Positions 33,575 to 42,330 are shown, counted from the stretch's first letter. The stretch: DNA of 42,908 nucleotides from a bacterium (GCA_021845615.1 JAJZVP010000004.1:1-42908); one strand, 5' to 3'. A program made the numbers and translations. Notes: generated by a model not told the origin, from the letters alone.

Positions 33575-34910
33575 GGAAGAGGCTCGGGATCGCGCGAAAC
33601 GCGCGGTGGAGATCGCCGTAACGGCGGGGGCGAGCGATGCCGAAGCGCGCATCGTGCTGGCGCGCCGTTTCAACGCCCAAGCGCGCGGCGAACGCATTAC
33701 GAAACTCGACGCCTCCGATGGACGATCGCTCTCGATGCGCCTCTTTCTCGATGGGCGCAAAGCGACGTTGGCGGGGACGCACTGGAGCGACGAAGATATT
33801 CGCGCGGGGGTCTCCGCGGCGCTGGAGCAAGCGCGATACGCGGGCGTCGATCCGTACGCCGGCCTGCCCGATCCGAGCGAGATCGCGGATCGGCAGCTCG
33901 ATCTCTACGACGAGAACGTCGAACGACGCGGCGACGACGAACGTCTCGACGACGTACGCGATGTCGAACGGTCGATACGTGCCGCCGACGCGCGAATCGA
34001 CAATAGTAACGGTTCGAGTTATCACGACGCGTGCGTGACGATGGCGCTCGCCAATTCGCGCGGCGCGCTGCGCAGTTATCGCGGAACGCAAGTCGCCCTT
34101 TCGGCCTCGCCGGTCGCGAGCGAGGGCGCCTATCGGCGCACGGCGCATTACGGCGACGCATCGCGCTTCCTATCGCGGCTCGAGGCGCCCGGCGCGCTCG
34201 CGCGCGAGGCGGTGCGACGCACGGTGCTCTTCTGCGGCGCCTCGAAGCCGCCGACGCAGACGACGGCGATCGTCTTCGACCGAGAGGTGGCTGCGGCGCT
34301 GCTCGGCGATCTCTTCGCCGCATGCAATGCGTCAAATGTCGCAGTGGGAAATTCGTGGCTCGCCGGGCGAATCGGCGAGCGTATCGGCAGCGACTCGCTC
34401 GAGATCCACGACGACGGCACGATCCCCGGAGCGTTGGGCTCCTCGCCGTTCGATGACGAAGGGGTGCCGACGCAGCGAACGACGGTATTCGAACGCGGCA
34501 CGCTGCGATCGTTTCTTTTCGACACCTATTACGCGCGACGGCTCGGCGCCCGCAGCACCGGGAACGCCTCGGGTGGAGGAATAGGGCCGAATACCTTCTT
34601 TCTCGCGCCTGGAGAGCGGACGCTCGAAGCGTTGGTCGCCGCGACGACGCGCGGAATCTTGGTGATGGAGACGATCGGCTTCGCTACCGAACACGCCTCG
34701 GGGCTCTACAGTCGCGGCGCACGCGGAATAATGATCCGCGATGGTGAACTAGCAGAGCCTATCGAAGAATTCACGATTGCAGCTCCGTTCCCCGAGATAC
34801 TCGCAGGCATCGACGCCGTCGCAAACGATCTCAAATTCGACGGATCGATTGCCTCCCCGAGTTTCCGGGTCGCCGAGATGCAAGTAAGCGGATCGCTATC
34901 CGCACCTTAG
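33567..34910 (+). CDS. tldE: TldE/PmbA metalloprotease subunit
   Basis: A 447-residue partner of TldD. TldE lacks the HExxxH zinc site, as here, and completes the tube-like substrate chamber. Family marks include DGRSLSMRLFLDGRKATL near the N-terminus, SSPFDDEGVPTQRT and LGARSTGNASGG in the C-terminal half. GTG at 33567 is preceded by GGAGGT and overlaps the tldD stop by eight bases, which fits equimolar synthesis. The malic enzyme gene begins 13 bases later with a strong ribosome-binding site. Confidence 0.93.
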   Translation: MREEEARDRAKRAVEIAVTAGASDAEARIVLARRFNAQARGERITKLDASDGRSLSMRLFLDGRKATLAGTHWSDEDIRAGVSAALEQARYAGVDPYAGLPDPSEIADRQLDLYDENVERRGDDERLDDVRDVERSIRAADARIDNSNGSSYHDACVTMALANSRGALRSYRGTQVALSASPVASEGAYRRTAHYGDASRFLSRLEAPGALAREAVRRTVLFCGASKPPTQTTAIVFDREVAAALLGDLFAACNASNVAVGNSWLAGRIGERIGSDSLEIHDDGTIPGALGSSPFDDEGVPTQRTTVFERGTLRSFLFDTYYARRLGARSTGNASGGGIGPNTFFLAPGERTLEALVAATTRGILVMETIGFATEHASGLYSRGARGIMIRDGELAEPIEEFTIAAPFPEILAGIDAVANDLKFDGSIASPSFRVAEMQVSGSLSAP

Positions 34911-34923
34911 GAGGATCGTAGTC

Positions 34924-36366
34924 GTGGCGCAAGTTGCAATCAGTTTTACGCTCATCATGCGCGTCGAGATGCCGAACGAAACGGGCGCTTTCGGCGTCCT
35001 CGCCAATGCGATCGGCGATGCCGGGGGCGTGATCGCCGCCGTCGATATGCGATCGGTCAATCGGTCGCGCGTCATCCGCGACGTTACCGTGAACGTCAGC
35101 TCCGAACAGATCGGAAACGACGTTCGCCGTTCGGTGGAAGCGATCGAAGACGCGCGCATCATCAGCATCTCCGATTCGACGTTCCTCGCTCACATCGGTG
35201 GAAAGATTCGCGTCGAACCAAAAATACCGGTAAAGACGCGACAGGATCTTTCGACGGTCTACACTCCCGGCGTCGCGCGCGTCTCGATGGCGATCGCCGC
35301 GGACCCGAGCAAAGCGTTCGCGCTGACGATCAAGCGCAATAGCGTCGCCGTCGTCTCCGACGGCACGGCGGTCCTCGGGCTGGGGGATATCGGCCCGCTC
35401 GGCGCGCTCCCGGTGATGGAGGGCAAAGCGATGCTCTTCAAACAGTTCGCCGATATCGATGCGTTTCCGATCTGCCTCGATACGAAAGATGTCGACGAAA
35501 TCGTCGAAACCGTCGTACGGATCGCTCCGGTCTTCGGCGGTATCAATCTCGAAGATATCTCCGCTCCGCGCTGTTTTGAAGTCGAGCAGAAACTCATCGA
35601 GCGTCTCGATATTCCGGTGATGCACGACGACCAACACGGTACCGCGGTCGTCATCCTGGCGGCGTTGATGAATGCGGCGAAGGTGGTCGGCAAGGAGTTC
35701 TCCAGCCTTCAGGTCGTGGTATCGGGGAGCGGCGCCGCCGGAACGGCGACGATTAAAATGCTGCTCGGCGCCGGCGTCCGCGACGTGATCCCGGTCGACC
35801 GCGTCGGCGCGCTCAATCGGAGCGACCGCTACGATAATCCCCATTGGCGCTGGCTCGCCGAGAACACCAACCGCGAGAACCGTCGCGGCACGCTCGCCGA
35901 GGTGCTCAAGGGCGCCGACGTCTTTATCGGCGTCTCGGCACCGGGGGTGCTGCAGCCCGAAGATATCGCAACGATGGGTCGCGATCCGATCGTCTTTGCG
36001 ATGGCGAACCCGACCCCGGAAATAATGCCCGATGCGGCCGCCCCGGTCGCCACGGTCATCGCCACCGGGCGCTCCGATTTTCCCAATCAGGTGAACAACC
36101 TGTTAGCCTTCCCTGGAATCTTCCGCGGGGCGCTCGACGTTCGCGCGAGCCGCATCACCGAGTCGATGAAACTCGCTGCCGCGCGTGCGATCGCGGAGAT
36201 GGTGAGCGACGAGGAACGGAACGCCGAATACGTCATCCCGAGCGTCTTCGACCAGCGCGTCGTTGGGGCGGTCGCCAAGGCCGTCGGCGAGGCCGCTATC
36301 GAGGAAGGCGTCGCTCGCCGTGCTCTCGTAATGAACGAAGAAGAGAGCGCTCAGACGCTGGTTTGA
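34924..36366 (+). CDS. NAD(P)-dependent malic enzyme with N-terminal ACT domain
   Basis: Oxidative decarboxylation of malate to pyruvate. Residues about 8-90 form an ACT domain (LIMRVEMPNETGAFGVLANAIGDAG), a small-ligand sensor. The 390-residue malic enzyme core follows: catalytic Tyr in LSTVYTPGVARV, catalytic Lys in EGKAMLFKQFADIDAFP, metal ligands in GGINLEDISAP and MHDDQHGTAVV, dinucleotide loop VVSGSGAAGTATIK, and NPTPEI and GRSDFPNQVNN. GTG start with AGGAGG at 34909-34914. The pyruvate produced could be turned into PEP by the PPDK encoded 30 kb upstream. Amino-acid control through the ACT domain is likely but the ligand is unknown. Confidence 0.93.
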   Translation: MAQVAISFTLIMRVEMPNETGAFGVLANAIGDAGGVIAAVDMRSVNRSRVIRDVTVNVSSEQIGNDVRRSVEAIEDARIISISDSTFLAHIGGKIRVEPKIPVKTRQDLSTVYTPGVARVSMAIAADPSKAFALTIKRNSVAVVSDGTAVLGLGDIGPLGALPVMEGKAMLFKQFADIDAFPICLDTKDVDEIVETVVRIAPVFGGINLEDISAPRCFEVEQKLIERLDIPVMHDDQHGTAVVILAALMNAAKVVGKEFSSLQVVVSGSGAAGTATIKMLLGAGVRDVIPVDRVGALNRSDRYDNPHWRWLAENTNRENRRGTLAEVLKGADVFIGVSAPGVLQPEDIATMGRDPIVFAMANPTPEIMPDAAAPVATVIATGRSDFPNQVNNLLAFPGIFRGALDVRASRITESMKLAAARAIAEMVSDEERNAEYVIPSVFDQRVVGAVAKAVGEAAIEEGVARRALVMNEEESAQTLV

Positions 36367-36406
36367 TCGCTCGTAGCCGTTTCCCGAACTTGAAGTCGGA
36401 GGAACC

Positions 36407-37099
36407 ATGCCGCAGGGACGCATTCTCGTCATAGAAGATGATGACGATGTCGCAGCTCTCGAACGTAGCGTACTCGAACGCGCCGGGTACGAGGTTCGCG
36501 TCACCGGGTCGGGCGTCGAAGGGCTTGAAATTGCAGCCGATCAGCGCCCCGACGTCGTCGTGCTCGACGTCGGCCTCCCCGATATCTCGGGGCTCGATGT
36601 CTGCACCTCGCTCTGCAATACCCAGAACTGTTATATCCTCATGGTGAGCGGGCACACGCGCGAACAGGATATTCTTTTGGGGCTCGGGCTCGGCGCGGAC
36701 GACTACATCACCAAACCGTTCTCCGGCAACGAACTCGTCGCGCGCGTCGCTTCGTTTCTTCGGCGTCGGGACCGCTCGGTGGCGATTCGCGAACTCGATT
36801 CGCAGCTGCGTATCGGCGAGGCGATTCTCGACCGCGACCAACACGCCATCGTGCATGGGGCGACGACCGCGACCCTCACCGCATTGGAGTTCCGGCTGCT
36901 GTGGTTCTTGGCCGAGGCGGAGGGGCGGCTTCTCACGCGAGCGCAGATCCTCCAGCACGTCTGGAACGATACCTCGGGGGTCCCGACGCGCGTGGTCGAC
37001 GTCCATATCGCCGCCCTGCGCAAGAAAATCAGCGAGATCGCCGCGCCCCTCGAAATCGCGAGCGTCCGCGGCATCGGCTACCGCCTCGATAAGCCGTAA
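36407..37099 (+). CDS. OmpR-family response regulator
   Basis: A 230-residue DNA-binding response regulator. Receiver domain 1-120 with the acidic pocket EDDDD, phospho-acceptor Asp54 in VVLDVGLP, MVSGHT and Lys103 in ITKPFS; winged-helix output domain about 130-228 with LTALEFRLLWFLAEAEGRLLTR and VVDVHIAALRKKI ending RGIGYRL. The ATG is preceded by GGAGGAA. No histidine kinase gene is adjacent, so the partner is unknown. It sits 40 bases after the malic enzyme and 42 before the exported propeller protein, which it might control. Confidence 0.92.
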   Translation: MPQGRILVIEDDDDVAALERSVLERAGYEVRVTGSGVEGLEIAADQRPDVVVLDVGLPDISGLDVCTSLCNTQNCYILMVSGHTREQDILLGLGLGADDYITKPFSGNELVARVASFLRRRDRSVAIRELDSQLRIGEAILDRDQHAIVHGATTATLTALEFRLLWFLAEAEGRLLTRAQILQHVWNDTSGVPTRVVDVHIAALRKKISEIAAPLEIASVRGIGYRLDKP

Positions 37100-37141
37100 A
37101 CGAGAAAAAGGGAGGGCATCGCCGCCCTTCGTCCGTAGCCT

Positions 37142-39277
37142 ATGGGGGTGCAACTCCGTTCTCTCATTGCGGCGGCATTGGCCGCCGTTTTGCTGGGCGC
37201 CGCGCCCGCTACCACCCGCCTCTATAGCGCCCCTGCCGGCAATCGCCCGGCGGGCATCCCGCACCCCGACCTGCCGTACGTGGCGATTCTTCCGAGCGGG
37301 CGCATCGTCGCTCCGGTCGGGAAGAGCGTCGCGATCGGCGCGAACGTCACCGCGCTCGCTCTCGTCCCCGGTGGGCGCTACGCCGTCGTCGGCGGGCGTG
37401 CCGCGAGCGGGAAGACGCTGCTGCGGACGGTCGACACGCGCACGATGCACGTCGTGGCGCGGGTAGCGAACGGCAGCCCCCACCGCGAGGCGATCGGCGG
37501 CCTGGTCGCCCTCCACGATCCCGCGATGCCCGGTAGAACGATTCTCGTGGCCTCCGAAGCTCGGGCCGGAAAGATCGCGCTCTTCTCGGTCGCCGCCGAT
37601 GGCTCGCTGACGGCGCTCCACCCCAGCATCTCCCTTCCCGGGAGCGATCCCGAGCCGATGCATCTCGCGTTGGCGGAGTCGGGGCACCTGCTCTTGGTCG
37701 CCGACGATCGCAACGCCCGCGTCGACACCATCGATCTCGCAACGCGCAGGCCGATCGCCTCGATGGCCGTCGGCGCGCTTCCCAGCGGCATCGCGGCGTT
37801 CGGTCCGCGGATTTTTGCAGCCGGCGCTGCGGCCGATGCCTCGAATCTCGCGGTGCGCCCGCTCGATTCCTCGACCGCGAGCTCGGTGAATATTCCGCTC
37901 GACGCGCCGCTCGACGGCGCCACGACGGTTGGGGGCGTCGATCCCGAAGCGGTCGCGATCGAGCCCGGCGGTCGCTTCGCATATCTGACGCTCGCCGGTG
38001 TCGACCGCGTCGTCGCAGTCTCCCTCGGCGCCTCGCCGCACGTCGTCGACGGCATCGATTTGCGTCTCTTTGCCGATGCGCCCTACGGAACGATGCCGAC
38101 GGCGATGGTTCCTTCAATGACGGGGCGCGAGCTCTTCGTCGCGCTTTCGGGGCTCAATGCGGTGGCGGTGCTCGATGCGAGTACGCCGGGCGTCCTCCAT
38201 CGGCTCGGTCTCATTCCTACCGGCGCGCGCCCGATCGCCCTCTCGCTCGCTCCCAACGATAAGCTCCTTTTCGTTGCAAACGCGGAAGGCAACGGCGTGA
38301 GCGCGACGCTCGAACGGATCGTGCTGACGAAAATTCCGCTCGAACGGACGACGCTCTCCGCGCTGCGCTACGCGCGCGTCTCGCACCTCGTGCGCGGCGG
38401 TACGCTGATTCCGCCGTTGCGTTCGGGGCGTAAGAGCGATGCGATCGCTCACGTCGTCGATATCTCGCTCGGCCCGACGTATTTTAATTCGACCCCGAAT
38501 CTTCGCGTGCTCGCGAATCGATTCGCGGTGGTCGGCGATTACTACGCCGACGCTCCCAATAGCGAACTCGGCTCGCAACTGACCTACTCGGGTACGATCA
38601 CCCCGTCGGCGTGGCTTCTCGATACGTTTCGCGGGCGTCGCGCCGTCGAAGCGATGCCCCCCGATATCTATCCGCGCGGCGGATATATCGTGAACGCTCT
38701 CGCGCGGGCGGGAATGAGCTATCGCGTCTACGGGGCGATGTTGCCGGAAGGACCGTCGGCGGTCGGGATACCGCTGCTGCACGTCCTTCATGGAGCCGTC
38801 GGATACGCGCCGAAGGCCGGCGAACGCGCGAGCGATCGAGCGCTTGCGGCCGCGTTCGTTTCGCAATACGCGCGAGAGGTGCGGAGCGGGAACGTTCCCG
38901 CCTACCAGGCGATCGAACTCTCGTCGAATAATCCACTCGTGCAAGATCGCGCGCTCGGGCAAATCGTCGATGCGATCGTCAAGAGCGATGCGTGGGGATC
39001 GACGGCGATATTCATCTCTCCGCGCCAAGCGATCGGCGCGACCGCCGCCGACCCGAAGCATAGTTTCGCAGTGATCGTTTCGCCGTACGCCAAACGTGGC
39101 TTCCTCGGACACGCGCACGCGAGCACGGCGAGCGTGCTGAAGACCGAAGAAGAGATTCTCGGGCTCCCGGCGCTCTCGCTCGGCGACCTTCTCGCCTCCG
39201 ATCTCGCCAATTACTTTACTTCGACGGTCGATCTATCGACCCCCGATCTCAGAACGAACGAAAGGATGCAGCGATGA
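37142..39277 (+). CDS. Exported beta-propeller/phosphoesterase-like protein with degenerate active site
   Basis: A 711-residue protein with a signal peptide (LIAAALAAVLLGAAPA). Residues about 40-410 are YVTN/YncE-like propeller blades (ALVPGGRYAVVGG, LLLVADDRNARVDTIDLATRRPIASM, LAPNDKLLFVANAEGNGVSA). Residues about 425-700 resemble the alkaline-phosphatase-superfamily (phospholipase C-like) domain often fused to such propellers: TPNLRVLANRF, DAWGSTAIFISPR, VIVSPYAKRGFLGHAHASTASVLKT. The metal and nucleophile motifs of active relatives are not recognisable: the ENRTYD-type motif reads SLGPTYF, and the Asp/His motif after the AIF strand reads SPRQAIGATAADPKHS. Probably a binding protein or a very divergent enzyme. 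Its stop overlaps the next start (ATGA). Confidence 0.7.
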   Translation: MGVQLRSLIAAALAAVLLGAAPATTRLYSAPAGNRPAGIPHPDLPYVAILPSGRIVAPVGKSVAIGANVTALALVPGGRYAVVGGRAASGKTLLRTVDTRTMHVVARVANGSPHREAIGGLVALHDPAMPGRTILVASEARAGKIALFSVAADGSLTALHPSISLPGSDPEPMHLALAESGHLLLVADDRNARVDTIDLATRRPIASMAVGALPSGIAAFGPRIFAAGAAADASNLAVRPLDSSTASSVNIPLDAPLDGATTVGGVDPEAVAIEPGGRFAYLTLAGVDRVVAVSLGASPHVVDGIDLRLFADAPYGTMPTAMVPSMTGRELFVALSGLNAVAVLDASTPGVLHRLGLIPTGARPIALSLAPNDKLLFVANAEGNGVSATLERIVLTKIPLERTTLSALRYARVSHLVRGGTLIPPLRSGRKSDAIAHVVDISLGPTYFNSTPNLRVLANRFAVVGDYYADAPNSELGSQLTYSGTITPSAWLLDTFRGRRAVEAMPPDIYPRGGYIVNALARAGMSYRVYGAMLPEGPSAVGIPLLHVLHGAVGYAPKAGERASDRALAAAFVSQYAREVRSGNVPAYQAIELSSNNPLVQDRALGQIVDAIVKSDAWGSTAIFISPRQAIGATAADPKHSFAVIVSPYAKRGFLGHAHASTASVLKTEEEILGLPALSLGDLLASDLANYFTSTVDLSTPDLRTNERMQR

Positions 39278-40110
39278 GCGGTAACGTTCAACTTCACTAC
39301 GGTCCGCGGCTCATCGGTTCGCCGACCGGCATGTTGCGGCGCGCGGCGCTGGTGCGTCCGAGTGCGGCGATCGAACGCGCGGTGCCGCTTCCATCCGAGC
39401 CTTCGGCGATCTACGCCCGCGCGCTCGAACAACACGAAAATCTCCGCAAGTTGCTCGTTTCGTTCGGGGTGGAGATTATCGAAATCGCCGGTTCGGCGCT
39501 CGATCCGCTGGAGAGTGCGGTAGCGCAGAGCGCCGTATGTCTCGAAGATGGGGTCGCGATCATGCGCCCCAGCGTTATGGAGCGGCGCGCCGCAACCGAC
39601 CGTACGCGCGCCGCTTTCGCTCGCGAGGAGATTCCGATCGCCGGACACATCGCGGCGCCGGCGTTTTATAGCGGCGACGACGTTCTTTTGCTCGGAGCGC
39701 GTGCCTTTCTCGGCGTGGGAGCGTTGAGCAACGAACTCGGGCGCCGCGGAATGACTTCGCTGCTGACCGCCCACGGCTACGCGTGCACGCACGTCGAGAT
39801 CGCGCGGAAGAGCCTCTCGCTGCGCTCGGTCGTCGCGCCGATCGATCCCCAAACGATCGCCTTCGTCGACGATGCGGTCGATGCGTCGGCCTTCGCGGGA
39901 TTGCAACGCATCGTCCTGCCGCGTGGCGAAGAGCGGGCCGCCGGGTTGATGTTACTCAACGAGCGTCACGCGCTCGTCGACCTGCGCTATCGCGAATCTC
40001 TGCGCATTTTGAGCCGCGCGGGCGTGAGCCTCGAGTGCTTCGATTGCTACGAATTCACGAAGATCGGCATGACGCCGTCTTCGTTGGTCTTGGCGGTCGC
40101 GCGATCGTGA
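39274..40110 (+). CDS. DDAH/arginine-deiminase-fold protein with catalytic triad lost
   Basis: A 278-residue protein that aligns along its length with dimethylarginine dimethylaminohydrolase: RALVRPSAA-like strand, the shared ALEQH helix, AIMRPSVMERRA, YSGDDVLLLGARAFLGV, LMLLNERHALVDLRY, and the C-terminal CYEFTKIGMTPSSL. Against Pseudomonas DDAH the catalytic Cys (VSCMSL) is Pro268, the His (LHLK) is Ser182, and the Glu (VEAGD) is Tyr132; the substrate-binding FVED is also gone. The fold seems kept and the chemistry lost, a probable pseudoenzyme. No signal peptide. Coupled to the exported propeller gene before it and next to a metallophosphoesterase gene. Confidence 0.72.
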   Translation: MSGNVQLHYGPRLIGSPTGMLRRAALVRPSAAIERAVPLPSEPSAIYARALEQHENLRKLLVSFGVEIIEIAGSALDPLESAVAQSAVCLEDGVAIMRPSVMERRAATDRTRAAFAREEIPIAGHIAAPAFYSGDDVLLLGARAFLGVGALSNELGRRGMTSLLTAHGYACTHVEIARKSLSLRSVVAPIDPQTIAFVDDAVDASAFAGLQRIVLPRGEERAAGLMLLNERHALVDLRYRESLRILSRAGVSLECFDCYEFTKIGMTPSSLVLAVARS

Positions 40111-40118
40111 GCGAAGGC

Positions 40119-40844
40119 ATGCGAGTTGCGATCCTTTCCGACATCCACGGAAATCTCGTGGCGCTCGATGCCTGTCTCGCCGACCTCGCCGCGCAGGGCG
40201 GCGCCGACGCAATCGTCGCCGCGGGGGATCTCTGTGCCGACGGGCCGCGCCCGCGAAAAGTACTCCAGCGTCTATCGGAGATCGGCGCGCAGTGCGTGCG
40301 CGGAAACACCGACCGCTACCTCGCGATGCCCGGCGAAGAGCGCTTCGAAGGTGAGGAGGCGCGACTCGCGTGGACGCGCCGCGAGCTCGGTGAGAAATGG
40401 CTCTCGTGGTTGCGCGACCTACCCTTCGCTTTGCGCATCGGCGAGGCGCCCGACGAGATGTTGGTGGTGCACGCGAACCCTGCGAATGACGACGAACACC
40501 TCTGGCCCGATGCCGACGATGCGACGTTGGAACGAATGATCGGTGCGGAGGCTGCCTCGGTCATCGCCTTCGGCCACCTGCACCTTCCGTACGTGCGCTC
40601 GTGGCGCGGCCGCCTGTTGGTGAACGTCGCCTCGGCCGGCCTGCCGAAAGATGGCGACCCGCGCGCGTGCTATGCGTTGCTCACGCTCCGCTCGGGCGGC
40701 TGGCAGGTGAAACATCGGCGCGTCGAATTCGACGTCAAACGCGTGGCGTCGCAGCTCTCGGAATGTGGAATACCGGGCAGCATGCGACTGATCGCGACCT
40801 TGCGCCGCCATCGCTACAAACGCCTGACGAGCATTATTCCATGA
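40119..40844 (+). CDS. Calcineurin-like metallophosphoesterase (YfcE/MJ0936 type)
   Basis: A 241-residue cytoplasmic phosphodiesterase. The metal-binding series is present: SDIHGN (Asp8, His10), GDLCADG, GNTD, VVHANP and FGHLHLPYV. The C-terminus (about 200-241) is a basic helical extension. Small relatives hydrolyse phosphodiesters such as bis-pNPP, and natural substrates vary. I chose ATG 40119 because MRVAILSDIHGN is the usual beginning; a GTG at 40107 that overlaps the preceding stop (GTGA) is equally in keeping with this operon. The stop overlaps the ABC ATPase start (ATGA). Confidence 0.88.
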   Translation: MRVAILSDIHGNLVALDACLADLAAQGGADAIVAAGDLCADGPRPRKVLQRLSEIGAQCVRGNTDRYLAMPGEERFEGEEARLAWTRRELGEKWLSWLRDLPFALRIGEAPDEMLVVHANPANDDEHLWPDADDATLERMIGAEAASVIAFGHLHLPYVRSWRGRLLVNVASAGLPKDGDPRACYALLTLRSGGWQVKHRRVEFDVKRVASQLSECGIPGSMRLIATLRRHRYKRLTSIIP

Positions 40845-41557
40845 GTGAGTTCGCGCTACAGATCGACGGCTTGGTGAAGCGCTACGGCGACTTCGTGGCG
40901 GTCGACGGTATCTCGATGAACGTGCCGCAGGGGGCGTTCTTCGGCTTTCTCGGGCCCAACGGCGCCGGCAAGACCACGACGATCGGGGCGTGCGTCGGGC
41001 TCGTGCGCCCGACGTCGGGAAAAATTTCGATCTTCGGATTCGACACCGAACGGCAGTGGCGGGAGGCTCGGCGCCTGATCGGCCTCTGTCCCCAAGAGAT
41101 CAATCTCGACCGCTACCTTTCGATACGCGATATCCTGATCTACCAGGCGGGTTACTTCGGCCTGCGCGGGGCGAGCGTGCGCGCGCGCGCCGACGACTTG
41201 CTCGAACGTTTTTCGTTGGCGGATAAGGCGAACGGCGAGTATACGAAACTCTCCGGCGGCATGAAGCGCCGATTGATGATCGCGCGTTCGCTGATCCACG
41301 AACCGAAGCTCCTGGTGCTCGACGAACCGACGGCGGGGGTCGATGTGGAGCTGCGGCTCGAGTTGTGGGATCTCCTCCGGCGCCTGAATGCCGAAGGGAC
41401 GACGATCGTATTGACCACGCATTATCTGGAAGAGGCGGAGGCGCTCTGCAAACGCATCGCCATCGTTCGCGCCGGCCGAATCGTCACCGAGCAAGATACG
41501 AGCGATCTGGTGCGCGACCGCGACTTGCAAGACGTATTTCTGGAGTTGACGCGATGA
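40841..41557 (+). CDS. ABC-2 type exporter ATP-binding protein
   Basis: A 238-residue ATPase, DrrA/NodI-like. Walker A GPNGAGKTT (about 38-46), Q-loop in GLCPQEINLD, signature LSGGMKRRL, Walker B LLVLDEPTAGVD and the switch His in TTHYLEEAE. It energises the permease encoded directly after it (four-base overlap). Such pairs export lipids, polysaccharides or antibiotics; the substrate cannot be read from the ATPase. Confidence 0.95.
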   Translation: MSEFALQIDGLVKRYGDFVAVDGISMNVPQGAFFGFLGPNGAGKTTTIGACVGLVRPTSGKISIFGFDTERQWREARRLIGLCPQEINLDRYLSIRDILIYQAGYFGLRGASVRARADDLLERFSLADKANGEYTKLSGGMKRRLMIARSLIHEPKLLVLDEPTAGVDVELRLELWDLLRRLNAEGTTIVLTTHYLEEAEALCKRIAIVRAGRIVTEQDTSDLVRDRDLQDVFLELTR

Positions 41558-42324
41558 ACGCCGTTAATTGGGTCGGCCTGCTGACGGTAGCGAAGCGTGA
41601 GATCGTGCGTTCGCTGAAGGTTATCAATCAGGTGGTGTGGCCGCCGGTGATCACCACCCTGCTCTACGTGTTCATCTTCGGTCTCGCCATCGGCAGCCGC
41701 ATCCAGAACGTCGGAGGCGTGAGTTACGCGCAGTTCCTCATCCCCGGCCTGATCATGCTGCAGACGATCTCGACGGCGTACGACGAGTGCGCGAGTTCGT
41801 TTTTTCAGGGACGCTTTATGAACTCCATCCAAGAGTTGTTGGTCGCTCCGCTCGCCGCGGGAGAGATCCTCGTGGGGTTTCTCATGGGAAGCCTCGCTCG
41901 CGCCTTTCTCATCGCCATTCTCATCGGCGGGCTCGGCGTTCTTTTGGTCCACGCGGTGCCTCAAAATTGGTGGCTCGCCGTCCTCTGCATCGTTCTCGTC
42001 ACGACGCTATTTTCGTCGTTGGGATTGATTTTCGGATTGATGGCCGAACGCTTCGATCACATCGCCGCTTTCGTAACCTTCGTCATCACGCCGCTCACCT
42101 TCGTCGGTGGGGTGTTTACTTCGGCGACGATGTTGCCGGCGAATCTTCGTTCGGTCGAACTCTTCAATCCGATTTTTTATATCATCGATGCATTTCGGTA
42201 TAGTTATACCGGCAGCGGTTACCTCCCACTCGGCTATTCGCTCGGTGCGATCGCGGTGCTCGCGGCGATCGCGGTGAGCGTCGCCCTTCGCCTCATCGCA
42301 ATCGGTTACAAGCTCCGAGCGTAG
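41554..42324 (+). CDS. ABC-2 type exporter permease
   Basis: A 256-residue membrane protein with six predicted helices and the ABC-2 family features: N-terminal KREIVRSLKVINQVVWPPVITTLLYVFIFG, FLIPGLIMLQTIS, SFFQGRFMNSIQELLVAPLA (the coupling segment) and TPLTFVGGVFTSATMLP followed by the NPIFYIIDAFRY segment near the C-terminal helix. ATG at 41554 overlaps the ATPase stop. It ends the five-gene coupled series and converges on the next gene with a six-base gap. Confidence 0.94.
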   Translation: MNAVNWVGLLTVAKREIVRSLKVINQVVWPPVITTLLYVFIFGLAIGSRIQNVGGVSYAQFLIPGLIMLQTISTAYDECASSFFQGRFMNSIQELLVAPLAAGEILVGFLMGSLARAFLIAILIGGLGVLLVHAVPQNWWLAVLCIVLVTTLFSSLGLIFGLMAERFDHIAAFVTFVITPLTFVGGVFTSATMLPANLRSVELFNPIFYIIDAFRYSYTGSGYLPLGYSLGAIAVLAAIAVSVALRLIAIGYKLRA

Positions 42325-42330
42325 TCGGTC

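Noticed and set aside
37105-37130. AGGGC...GCCCT after the OmpR-type regulator as a terminator.
   Set aside because: A stem of about five bp without following T residues; too weak to call.
36296-38041. A 581-codon minus-strand open frame antisense to the OmpR-type regulator and the propeller gene.
   Set aside because: It spans two well-supported plus-strand genes and their intergenic gap, with Arg/Asp-rich composition typical of shadow frames.
2023-42272. At least 18 copies of the octamer GCGATCGC (for example at 2023, 7206, 8833, 17951, 26607, 42247, 42265), far more than base composition predicts, reminiscent of cyanobacterial HIP1.
   Set aside because: All 18 that I located are in the same codon phase and encode Ala-Ile-Ala with the favoured codons GCG-ATC-GCG/GCC; none is intergenic or in another phase. 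Codon and amino-acid preference explains them.
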